This document shows, piece after piece, positions 8,467 through 16,205 of a stretch of DNA of 48,757 nt. Where the stretch lies: assembly GCA_041589455.1 (NCBI GenBank), contig JBFHVQ010000013.1, positions 1 through 48,757 on the forward strand, written 5' to 3'. How positions within the stretch are numbered: position 1 is the stretch's first letter; each line of letters opens with the position of its first letter. The translations under genes and the position numbers were made by a program. The notes beneath the pieces are model-generated. The model was not told the DNA's origin, did not search any database, and saw nothing but the letters and a program-made list of their open reading frames with translations. The DNA comes from SZUA-229 sp041589455 (GTDB lineage: Bacteria; Pseudomonadota; Gammaproteobacteria; SZUA-229).

Positions 8467-9513
8467 TCAATCCAGGTTTAGACTACTCAAGTTCTTTTCG
8501 AGATCAAATGAAGTTACAGCTTGGTAATCTTCGTGATTAAAAAGAAGCATTCCACCACACACCTCGTACCAAGTAAAACCACTGCTCCACACAGGCACTT
8601 CTACACTACCTTGCACTCTTCTTGGAATAATGAATATCTCACTCGAAGAGTACAACAAATTATAAGGCTGTTTTTCTTTGTGTAATTGATTTAACTTTTC
8701 CCAGGAACTAACCATATCGTTATATTTGTAAACTTTTATCGGATATTGCTTTTTTCCGCCATTGTGCTTCCATTCTGCCGATTTAACAGGAAATCCATCT
8801 GGCTCAACAAACATCTGAAAATGTAAGTGATTAACTGATGCATATCCACCATAACTATTATATCCAAAACCAATGCCTGACATTGTTTCATCAAGAATTT
8901 CCATAACTTCCCACATATATTGATGCATCTCCTGATCAAGATATTGCGGCAAACAGGCTTCTCGATCAGGAACAACAAGACCATGAAATTCTGCAAAGGG
9001 ATATTTATTATAAAATAGATCGATTTTTTTATTGTTGAGTTCACCAGCCCAGAAACATTCATTTTGCATAAATGGCTTATTAAAATTAAAGGTATATTTA
9101 TCGTAAGGAGCGGTAATTTCCTTATCATTATGAAAACTTGAAATTCGTCGTGGTCTGAAAGAACGAATATGATTAAACTGGCAATGCCACGCATCTTCAG
9201 TACGATGATGTGTTAATTTAATATTCTCAAACCCCAGCATATATATTTTAAGAAATACCAGAAAATCTTCATCGACTACATCAATCTGATTACCATGCTC
9301 TAGCAATTCTCGGTACATATTTACAAAATAAACAAATTGATCTTGCAATTTTGTCTGCAATTCATCAAACAGTTCTTTATGTTGCGTCGAATTAGCTAAC
9401 ACCAGAATAAAAGTACTTAATTGCTGTTGATCCAACAGTTGATGTAAACCCTGATCAAATTGCTGCTTAAATAACTCATAGGATTCAAAAGGTGTATTAT
9501 ATATTTTCTGCAT
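8467..9513 (-). CDS. HIT-superfamily protein resembling VTC2/GDP-hexose phosphorylases
   Basis: 348 residues, no signal peptide. The central motif NHLHFQMF (H-x-H-x-Q) is the nucleotidyl-transfer signature of the GalT/HIT superfamily, and its context (ASVNHLHFQ preceded by FHGLVVPDREACLPQYL) resembles the VTC2/GDPGP family of plants and animals, which cleave GDP-L-galactose or GDP-D-glucose by phosphorolysis. From this I infer a sugar-nucleotide phosphorylase or a nucleotidyltransferase; the substrate is not predictable and Ap4A-phosphorylase-like activity is an alternative. The N-terminal ~110 residues are helical and Gln/Leu-rich with no recognised motif. It follows the 84-residue gene by 72 bases on the same strand. 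Confidence 0.55.
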   Translation of the reverse strand: MQKIYNTPFESYELFKQQFDQGLHQLLDQQQLSTFILVLANSTQHKELFDELQTKLQDQFVYFVNMYRELLEHGNQIDVVDEDFLVFLKIYMLGFENIKLTHHRTEDAWHCQFNHIRSFRPRRISSFHNDKEITAPYDKYTFNFNKPFMQNECFWAGELNNKKIDLFYNKYPFAEFHGLVVPDREACLPQYLDQEMHQYMWEVMEILDETMSGIGFGYNSYGGYASVNHLHFQMFVEPDGFPVKSAEWKHNGGKKQYPIKVYKYNDMVSSWEKLNQLHKEKQPYNLLYSSSEIFIIPRRVQGSVEVPVWSSGFTWYEVCGGMLLFNHEDYQAVTSFDLEKNLSSLNLD

Positions 9514-9585
9514 GCTAGCCCTTATTATAATTATAAAAAACAGCCAATTAAGATACTTCGTGATGAGAATTCACTAACGAGAATA

Positions 9586-9840
9586 TTATTCCGCAACACT
9601 GGTATCTATCCATGCATCCAGGTAATAAATTCTTTGCCCCTCAGAAGATTTTGATGGTCCAATTACCTTAGCCGCATAAAGATGCTTTTCAGGATTCGCC
9701 TCATCGATCGCGTCTAGTTCAGTTTCTACAACAAAAACACAATTCTCTGCAAAACGACCACGTGATCGTTTAGGTGCATAAATAACGGCAAATTTATGCT
9801 GTACAACATTTGATTCACCGTCAACGGTAATACCTTTCAT
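9586..9840 (-). CDS. Hypothetical protein, 84 residues
   Basis: I do not recognise this protein. It is a small soluble-looking polypeptide with a basic patch (PKRSRGRF), an acidic middle (VETELDAIDEANPEK) and a C-terminal GPSKSSEGQRIYYLDAW stretch that looks like the conserved core. It starts 13 bases after the tas stop codon on the same strand, so the two are almost certainly co-transcribed. No membrane segment, signal or Cys/His metal motif is present. Confidence 0.65.
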   Translation of the reverse strand: MKGITVDGESNVVQHKFAVIYAPKRSRGRFAENCVFVVETELDAIDEANPEKHLYAAKVIGPSKSSEGQRIYYLDAWIDTSVAE

Positions 9841-9853
9841 ACTTATATCTCTT

Positions 9854-10900
9854 CTAGGGGCCGGGGTTAGGATATTTTTGATGGATCTGCTCTATGCCAT
9901 CAATAACTGCCATATTTAATTCAAGCTCTATGCTGTCAATATTATCACGTAGTTGAGGTAAGTTAGTCGCTCCAATGATATTAGAAGTGACGAAAGGACG
10001 ACTATTAATATAAGCTAGTGCCATCTGTGCTGGATTTAGCCCATGCTGTTGTGCAAGCTCGACATAATCCTGAGTTGCCAGACTCGCATTATCGCTGCTA
10101 TAACGTGAATACTCCGGCCATAGAGTAATCCGCGCGCCTTGCGGTTTAGCACCCTGTAGATATTTACCTGTTAATACCCCAAAGGCGAGCGGCGAATATG
10201 CCAGTAACCCCACCTGCTCACGCATTGAAATTTCTGCCAGACCAATTTCATAGCTGCGATTCAGTAAATTATAAGGGTTCTGTATGCTGACTACTCGTGG
10301 CAAGCCTATTTGATCAGCCAGTCGAATAAATTCCATGACACCCCAGGGTGTTTCATTAGATAAGCCGATATAGCGAACCTTGCCTGCATCAACCTGCCGT
10401 TTCAATGCCTGTAATGTCTGCTCTATGGGGATAAATTTGTCATCATGCTGGTGCTGATAGCCTAACTGACCAAAGAAATTGGTTTTCCTATCAGGCCAAT
10501 GCAGCTGGTACAAATCCAGATAATCTGTCTGTAATCGCTTCAGGCTACCATTTAAGGCCTGCTCAATATTGTTATCATCGAGCCGGCGTGTTGCTTCATC
10601 TCTAATATGAGGTAACCAGCCATCGGCAGGGCCAGCCACCTTACTCGCCAGTATAAGATGCTGGCGCCTGGCTGTCTTTTTCAGCCAGCTACCAATATAG
10701 CTTTCCGTTAGTCCATAGGTTTCAGCCCTTGGAGGAATTGAGTAGAGCTCGGCAGTATCGATAAAATTGACACCTGCCTGAGTCGCATAATCCAGTTGTT
10801 GATGCGCTTCTGCTTCTGTGTTCTGCTCTCCCCAGGTCATAGTACCAAGGCAAATCGCACTAACTTGTATATCTGTACGCCCCAGGTGATTCATCCGCAT
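9854..10900 (-). CDS. tas: Aldo/keto reductase, Tas family
   Basis: 348 residues, essentially the length of E. coli Tas, with the same sequence course: LGLGTMTWGEQN-type start, IDTAELYSIPPRAET, SLKRLQTDYLDLYQLHWPDR, RYIGLSNETPWGVMEF, SIQNPYNLLNRSYEIGLAE, LTGKYL. The aldo/keto reductase tetrad is visible: Asp and Tyr in DTAELY, Lys in ASKVAG, His in QLHWPD. The enzyme is an NADP(H)-dependent (beta/alpha)8-barrel; its natural substrate is uncertain (in E. coli tas suppresses a tyrosine auxotrophy of starved cells). The ATG at 10900 has AGAAGG eight bases upstream. Divergent from the radical SAM gene. Confidence 0.88.
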   Translation of the reverse strand: MRMNHLGRTDIQVSAICLGTMTWGEQNTEAEAHQQLDYATQAGVNFIDTAELYSIPPRAETYGLTESYIGSWLKKTARRQHLILASKVAGPADGWLPHIRDEATRRLDDNNIEQALNGSLKRLQTDYLDLYQLHWPDRKTNFFGQLGYQHQHDDKFIPIEQTLQALKRQVDAGKVRYIGLSNETPWGVMEFIRLADQIGLPRVVSIQNPYNLLNRSYEIGLAEISMREQVGLLAYSPLAFGVLTGKYLQGAKPQGARITLWPEYSRYSSDNASLATQDYVELAQQHGLNPAQMALAYINSRPFVTSNIIGATNLPQLRDNIDSIELELNMAVIDGIEQIHQKYPNPGP

Positions 10901-10954
10901 TTGTATTACCTTCTGATGATTGTTGAAATGATTACTTAGGGTTTAACACGAGAC

Positions 10955-10971
10955 TGGTTTATACTAAACCA
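10955..10971. promoter_or_regulatory. 17-base dyad between tas and the radical SAM gene
   Basis: TGGTTTA, 3 bases, TAAACCA is a perfect 7-3-7 inverted repeat 38 bases upstream of the radical SAM ATG, within the 108-base divergent region. Its position would overlap promoters on either strand, so it could be an operator. The cognate regulator is unknown. Confidence 0.35.
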
Positions 10972-11008
10972 ACTGAGTCACCCTGAACAATTCGAAATAT
11001 TCCTCATA

Positions 11009-12529
11009 ATGTCTGAAATCATCCTTTCTACCCTGAACGCCCGCTATATACACGCTTCTATGGGGCTCCGATACCTTTTAGCCAATATGGGAAAGTTACA
11101 GGATTCCACACAATTGGTGGAGTTTAATATCAATGGCCGGATGATGGATATTGCTGAATCGTTGCTAAAAAACGAACCTGAAATCATTGGCCTGGGTGTG
11201 TATATCTGGAATGCTAGCGAAACATTACAGCTAGTGAAACTGATAAAAACAATCTCACCAGAAACACTGGTCGTGCTAGGTGGCCCTGAAGTCAGCTATG
11301 AATATGAACAACAGGAGCTGGTGAGCTGGGCAGACTATGTTATTACCGGCCAGGCAGACCTCAGTTTCAGGGACTTATGTGAGCAGCTATTACAGGGTAA
11401 AAAACCGATAAATAAAATCATACATTCCACACCGTTTACACTAGCAGATATTCAATTGCCCTATGCTTATTATAATGATGAAGACATAGCGAATAGAGTG
11501 ATATATGTAGAAGCATCACGCGGTTGCCCTTTCAAGTGTGAATTTTGTCTCTCCTCACTCGATAAAACCGTTTATCCATTCAACCTGGATAATTTCCTGT
11601 CTGAAATGGAAACACTTTATCAACGCGGTGTCAGGCATTTCAAATTTGTTGATCGTACCTTTAATTTGAAAGCCGACACCAGCATCAGAATTATGCGTTT
11701 TTTTCTCGACAAAATGTGTGAGGATCAGAAGAACCCACTGTTTCTTCACTTTGAGCTAATTCCTGATCATTTACCGGATAAATTAAAATCTACAATTGCA
11801 GAGTTTCCTGAGGGTAGCTTACAGTTTGAGATTGGAATACAAAGCCTGAATCCTCAAGTACAGGAAACTATTAGCCGCAAACAGAATACACAGAAAGTTA
11901 TCGACAATCTAAGCTGGATTCGCAACCATTCTAAAGCACATATTCATGCAGACCTGATCATTGGCCTACCCGGTGAAACTATACAAAGCTTTGCAGATGG
12001 ACTAAATCAACTATACCAGATGAATCCCCATGAAATTCAGGTAGGCATACTCAAGCGCCTTAAAGGAACCCCTATCATACGACACACAAAAGATTATGAT
12101 ATGCGCTACAACCCTTTACCCCCATACAATATTCTGAGTAACAGCCTGATAAATTTTGAACAGATGCAGAGGCTCTCCAGGTTTTCTCGTTACTGGGACA
12201 TTATTATAAATTCAGGCCGTTTTAATCACACAAAGACTATTTTATTAACTAATGACGCCTTCAATAACTTTATAAGACTCAGTGACTGGATATTTGAAAC
12301 AACTGGGCAGACTCATAAAATATCCCTTGAAAAACTATTTTCTTTACTCTATCGGGGAATGCAACAAGCCCTTAAATTAGAGCCTATACAGATCAAAGAA
12401 GTGCTTTTAAAAGATTATGCAGCCTCAGGTATAAAGGGTTTACCAAAATTTATAAATGAAAACACGAACAAGGATTTTTATCAAAAGCGCATTCGATCAT
12501 CACAACGACAGAATAGACATCTATCATAA
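11009..12529 (+). CDS. B12-binding-domain radical SAM protein
   Basis: 506 residues. Residues ~1-130 form a cobalamin-binding-like Rossmann domain (EIIGLGVYIWNASE, VVLGGPEVSYE, DYVITGQAD) that lacks the DxHxxG base-off motif. The radical SAM core starts with the 4Fe-4S motif CPFKCEFC at about residue 172 and continues with the glycine-rich LQFEIGIQSLNPQV and HADLIIGLPGET. The C-terminal ~150 residues match the helical tail of the DUF4080 group of this family. Members are annotated only generically, and the substrate here is unknown. Good-sized stand-alone gene, convergent with the next membrane protein (14 bases between stops). Confidence 0.82.
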   Translation: MSEIILSTLNARYIHASMGLRYLLANMGKLQDSTQLVEFNINGRMMDIAESLLKNEPEIIGLGVYIWNASETLQLVKLIKTISPETLVVLGGPEVSYEYEQQELVSWADYVITGQADLSFRDLCEQLLQGKKPINKIIHSTPFTLADIQLPYAYYNDEDIANRVIYVEASRGCPFKCEFCLSSLDKTVYPFNLDNFLSEMETLYQRGVRHFKFVDRTFNLKADTSIRIMRFFLDKMCEDQKNPLFLHFELIPDHLPDKLKSTIAEFPEGSLQFEIGIQSLNPQVQETISRKQNTQKVIDNLSWIRNHSKAHIHADLIIGLPGETIQSFADGLNQLYQMNPHEIQVGILKRLKGTPIIRHTKDYDMRYNPLPPYNILSNSLINFEQMQRLSRFSRYWDIIINSGRFNHTKTILLTNDAFNNFIRLSDWIFETTGQTHKISLEKLFSLLYRGMQQALKLEPIQIKEVLLKDYAASGIKGLPKFINENTNKDFYQKRIRSSQRQNRHLS

Positions 12530-12543
12530 AGTCATGATTAGCG

Positions 12544-13413
12544 TTAATGTCTATAAAGTGAATATTTGAACAGATTCATTAGCAACCATAAAAAGACTAA
12601 TGGGAATACAATGGTTTGCAGAATAAAAACCACTATTATATCAATAACCTGCTGACTAATTATATTTGCTGATTCCTTAACCGACGCGATCTGTCTTTCA
12701 ATATCAATATCCTGTGTTTTTGATGTTAACCAGTTTCCAGCCTTCTCAATAATGCTGTCTGTGTGTTGAGTATTAATTTCAGGTTGTATGTTAACAGCAT
12801 CAATTTTGCTGCCGGCACGCTCAAGTTCCAATTGCGCGGTCTGATAACGATCTTGTAAAAACTCAAGATAGATAATTTCATTAATCAAAGCAAATACCGG
12901 AACACTAAAGCGAAGAATAATGAATATAGCAAACAGGCGAGATATTCCATTTGACCAGGCTTTGCCTTGCGCACCATCAACCGGTTTGTAAAACCAGATG
13001 ATAAATATTAATACCCCCCCAAGACTGGTCACAAGCCAGTTGATTATTGGTGCAGAGGACATCTCAAGAAATACCCTCTGTATACCAAGAGATGTACCAC
13101 TCGCAAGAATCACCCATGAAAATCGTTCCACCAGATCATTAACAGGATCAAGAATCTGACCAGGAGTAAAAGTCACACCAACACCTACTGGTGATAGTGC
13201 AACCTCTGTACCCTGCGCCACAGATATTACAGCATTGAGGCTGCGGCTCACCCCATAGGTAAGTAACGCTCTTTTAATACCTTTCTCTGTATATTCTTCT
13301 GCAATAGTATCTATAACTGTGATTTGAGACAAAACTATACAAAATAGAATCAACATTGATTTGAGAATCTGAAATTTATACGTCTTGATGAATTTCATAT
13401 TTAGATAAACCAT
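12544..13413 (-). CDS. Hypothetical inner-membrane protein
   Basis: 289 residues, function unknown. An N-terminal hydrophobic helix or signal (about 14-35), three hydrophobic segments between ~92 and ~190, a charged coiled-coil-like region (about 190-260) and a C-terminal hydrophobic helix suggest a multi-span membrane protein with a soluble loop. A conserved-looking block reads TFTPGQILDPVNDLVERFS. No enzymatic motif is seen. Neither the ATG at 13413 nor the in-frame ATG at 13398 has a clear ribosome binding site; the second would give MKFIKTYK. It is separated from its upstream neighbour by a strong palindrome/terminator. Confidence 0.65.
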   Translation of the reverse strand: MVYLNMKFIKTYKFQILKSMLILFCIVLSQITVIDTIAEEYTEKGIKRALLTYGVSRSLNAVISVAQGTEVALSPVGVGVTFTPGQILDPVNDLVERFSWVILASGTSLGIQRVFLEMSSAPIINWLVTSLGGVLIFIIWFYKPVDGAQGKAWSNGISRLFAIFIILRFSVPVFALINEIIYLEFLQDRYQTAQLELERAGSKIDAVNIQPEINTQHTDSIIEKAGNWLTSKTQDIDIERQIASVKESANIISQQVIDIIVVFILQTIVFPLVFLWLLMNLFKYSLYRH

Positions 13414-13469
13414 TTATAAAAATTATTCTATATTAAGAATACACTATTTCCGTTTTAACCTCTTTAATA

Positions 13470-13505
13470 ACTAGAAAAGCCATACTTAAGTATGGCTTTT
13501 CTAGT
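13470..13505. terminator. Perfect 36-base palindrome, likely bidirectional terminator
   Basis: The arms AAAAGCCATAC and GTATGGCTTTT meet over a TTAA centre and extend outward to ACTAG/CTAGT, so the 36 bases are fully self-complementary. On the minus strand it lies 22 bases past the stop of the 121-residue gene, with a short T run inside the descending arm. It would work equally on the plus strand. A palindrome this perfect could also extrude or bind a dimeric protein, but termination is the simplest reading. Confidence 0.65.
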
Positions 13506-13526
13506 ATTGAGAGAAAAACTTAAATG

Positions 13527-13892
13527 CTAGTTAATTCGATAGCGCTGATATTGAAGTATAGATTCTTCAACTTTATCGTTAAGATGATTCATATTCAGTC
13601 CATCTTCTGAAGTATAAACGGAATTACTAATAAGCTTAAATTCCTGGAGAACATCAGGGTGTACTCGATATATGCCCTTACGTATCCTGAACAAATATTT
13701 TGTGTGCGATATACTTTTCTGACCGGTCTCAATCACTGCTGCTGGCAAAAATGAATTAACATAATCTGATTTAACATCGTCAAAATATGACTTAAACTCC
13801 TTCAAGCTGACAATAACGCCAAAGTCATCAATGCTCCCTAACTCACCATTACTAATTGCTTCTAAAAAACGATCTTTTAATGTCATTTCCAT
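13527..13892 (-). CDS. Hypothetical protein, 121 residues
   Basis: Unrecognised soluble protein. It is mixed in charge, with no signal peptide, membrane segment or metal motif; the middle (HTKYLFRIRKGIYRVHPDVL) is basic and aromatic and could be part of a winged-helix or similar small fold, but I cannot support that. ATG at 13892 or the in-frame ATG two codons later (13886) are both possible; GGGTG just upstream slightly favours either. Stop is followed by the 36-base palindrome. It lies 106 bases from the start of the RavA-ViaA-J operon's last stop, on the same strand but probably a separate unit. Confidence 0.55.
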   Translation of the reverse strand: MEMTLKDRFLEAISNGELGSIDDFGVIVSLKEFKSYFDDVKSDYVNSFLPAAVIETGQKSISHTKYLFRIRKGIYRVHPDVLQEFKLISNSVYTSEDGLNMNHLNDKVEESILQYQRYRIN

Positions 13893-13998
13893 ACACCCAT
13901 TAAGTTAACTGTTAGTATTAAACTCTTATTTACTGCTTAATTAATAAATTAAATGTATAAATAAAAATTAATAATATGAAGCGTATGGCCACTATATA

Positions 13999-14628
13999 TT
14001 ACTGGCTCTTATTAAAAATGAATTTTAGTGTTTGATAAGCTTCCCTAATTTCAATAAAGTATTTACTATTACCGCCTTTATCAGGGTGGCAAATCATCAC
14101 TTTTTTTCTATAGCTTTGTTGAATATCTTCCCAACTTGCGGTTGATTCTAACTCAAGTATCCTCAATGCGTCTAACCGTTTATCTAGTCTATTCTGATTA
14201 TTTTGATAATTGTTATATCGCTGCCAGAAACTATCTAATAAATTCTTAACATATGTATCATCTGCTGTTTCAAAATTTTCCCAATTAAGATAATAATCGC
14301 TCATTTTCTGATCAACATCTAAATCAATTTCTAGCTCTGTAAGCTCGCTCTGATCTAACTTGTTTGATTCGATCAATGTAATTTTTAATGATGTAATGTA
14401 TAAATAGTAACCACTATTCAACAAATCTTTCTGTAGTTGATAAAGTGCATTCATAACGATGAAATTTTTGCGAAACATAGTCATTTCGTAGCTCAAAATT
14501 TCATTTTCATCTGTGAGAATGTATCCCTCAGCCTCCAGCATTTGCATTAATTCATATAAGCCAAATACTTGATTATAATTTTTTAATATTCTTAATACAG
14601 CAAGAATGAGTGGACTTTGACTAAACAT
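13999..14628 (-). CDS. DNAJ-related protein with C-terminal J-domain
   Basis: 209 residues. The last ~60 are a J-domain (LRILELESTASWEDIQQSYRKKVMICHPDKGG) with the HPD tripeptide that stimulates Hsp70 (DnaK) ATPase. The N-terminal ~120 residues (SPLILAVLRILKNYNQVFGLYELMQMLEAEGYI, then FRKNFIVMNALYQLQ) match the pattern of the DNAJ_related N-terminal domain. Thus domain order is reversed compared with canonical DnaJ, and there is no zinc finger. I place the start at the ATG at 14628, which overlaps the ViaA-like stop by eight bases (ATGTTTAG), implying translational coupling; a frame open to 14739 would overlap 119 bases and lacks support. Last gene of the three-gene RavA-ViaA operon, suggesting a chaperone role with that complex. 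Confidence 0.82.
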   Translation of the reverse strand: MFSQSPLILAVLRILKNYNQVFGLYELMQMLEAEGYILTDENEILSYEMTMFRKNFIVMNALYQLQKDLLNSGYYLYITSLKITLIESNKLDQSELTELEIDLDVDQKMSDYYLNWENFETADDTYVKNLLDSFWQRYNNYQNNQNRLDKRLDALRILELESTASWEDIQQSYRKKVMICHPDKGGNSKYFIEIREAYQTLKFIFNKSQ

Positions 14629-16204
14629 ATGAAAAATCAAAAACTCGGTGACAAATATCTCTGAAACCCGTACTTTTCCACTGAGCGACCTGTATACCAA
14701 AAATCCTGACACCCGGTAGTTGGGCTTGTGAGGACACAAACGCTTCAGTATTAGCTAGTGAAAATCGACCATCACTAATTAATAATATATCAGCCCGGTT
14801 TAGTTCCAGTTGATGAATTTTATTGTATGCACTCAGTATTACACCTTCTATATCTGTACCCCCATGAAATGAATTATTAATAAATTTTAATATCGAAGCC
14901 CAGCCATTGGATTCCAGATCTAGATTAAACTCTGTTATTTCATCCATACCACTAAATACAAAAACAAAACACGCTCTTTTCTCAAGTCGAGCAACACGCA
15001 TTGTTTCTAGAGTAATTGCTTTGGCCATTATTTCGGGCTTACCTTTCATCGATGCTGACGTATCAAGGCAAACAATCATAGGCCCTTGCTGCTGGTAAGT
15101 AACTGTACCCATATTATCGGTATCTATACTATTCTCGGAAAAATCAGGAACATGATCAGATAAGACACCTTTAATATTATAATTAAGAAGCTGTCGTTCT
15201 GCTCTTTTCGCATACCACAGATATCGCAGGCGATTACTTCCTAGCATTATCATTTGTGATGGCAGCATTCTTGTTAAGTCATCACCATAATAAACACCAC
15301 TAATATTTTTTATTAAATGCTCTTCCGGTAATCTAGTATCTAAGCCTGCATCATTACAATCCTTATGATTTAAACCTGCTATGTCATGTAAAGACTTTTT
15401 ATCTACTTTACTTCGACCGATCAGCTTTATGATTGCTTGCAAATAACTAGACGACTTAATTATTTTATGTAAGCGAATAAGACTACGAATATCCGTTATG
15501 GACGAAATACCCTTATTAAGATCCACACCAAGCTGACGTTCTACTGCAAAATATTGATTAATATTTAACATAACTTTATCAATCGCCAGTTGATGCTGAT
15601 CTTCAGTATCCAACATAGTCTGAGATAGCGTTTTTTCTGCCTGCTCCATATATGAAGGAGTGAGCTCAAGCTTATCAGTAACTGATGTGTCAGTCATTTT
15701 CTGTGAGTGGTTTGACTGAGTTTCCACCGCTTTAGCATGGTGATCAGTACCACCTACTACATCTATATCAGAGTAGTTTTCATGTTGCTGTAAATCTTGA
15801 ATAGAAGGCGGTTCCTTTTTTGTTTTATACCTGACATCCTGATTTTTATCCGACTCCATTAATAACTGAGATTTTTTATCAAGCCAGTTTAGAATATTAA
15901 GTAACACATCATCAGCATACTCATGATCGCACGCAGTTCTTAATAAAAGTTTAGTATCAGTTAAGCGCTGATGTAGTATCTTCGCATCCTCTGGCAACAG
16001 CCATTCTAATAGGTATTTCTGAGATATTTTGTCACCATGTTGTAGGTGCCTCCGAATATCAAGAACACCGGTACAACGTTGCTGCAAGGACTTACTAGAA
16101 TCACATAATGATGAATATTGATGAGTTACGGTACGCGCATAAAGCTTATCTGGAAGCTGATCCAGAAAATTGAGCAAATGTGCTGATTCTTGATTCTTAA
16201 TCAC
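14621..16204 (-). CDS. viaA: ViaA-like von Willebrand factor A domain protein
   Basis: 527 residues. The C-terminal third is a VWA domain with a MIDAS motif DTSAS (in MIVCLDTSASMKG), later Thr (HGGTDIEG) and Asp (LLISDGRF). The preceding MLPSQMIMLGSNRLRYLWYAKRAERQLLNYNIKG run matches ViaA in position and pattern. ViaA is the VWA partner of the MoxR ATPase RavA, whose gene is directly upstream. I place the start at GTG 16204, one base after the RavA stop, with GGGG four bases upstream; the frame is open to 16282 but that would overlap the ATPase by 77 bases. A charged, Gln/Ser-rich linker at about 160-210 is longer than I expect for E. coli ViaA. Confidence 0.78.
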   Translation of the reverse strand: MIKNQESAHLLNFLDQLPDKLYARTVTHQYSSLCDSSKSLQQRCTGVLDIRRHLQHGDKISQKYLLEWLLPEDAKILHQRLTDTKLLLRTACDHEYADDVLLNILNWLDKKSQLLMESDKNQDVRYKTKKEPPSIQDLQQHENYSDIDVVGGTDHHAKAVETQSNHSQKMTDTSVTDKLELTPSYMEQAEKTLSQTMLDTEDQHQLAIDKVMLNINQYFAVERQLGVDLNKGISSITDIRSLIRLHKIIKSSSYLQAIIKLIGRSKVDKKSLHDIAGLNHKDCNDAGLDTRLPEEHLIKNISGVYYGDDLTRMLPSQMIMLGSNRLRYLWYAKRAERQLLNYNIKGVLSDHVPDFSENSIDTDNMGTVTYQQQGPMIVCLDTSASMKGKPEIMAKAITLETMRVARLEKRACFVFVFSGMDEITEFNLDLESNGWASILKFINNSFHGGTDIEGVILSAYNKIHQLELNRADILLISDGRFSLANTEAFVSSQAQLPGVRIFGIQVAQWKSTGFRDICHRVFDFSYV

Positions 16205-16205
16205 A

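Noticed and set aside
14621..14739. Longer start for the J-domain protein (14739)
   Set aside because: It would overlap the ViaA-like gene by 119 bases; the ATG at 14628 gives an 8-base coupled overlap and the family N-terminus.
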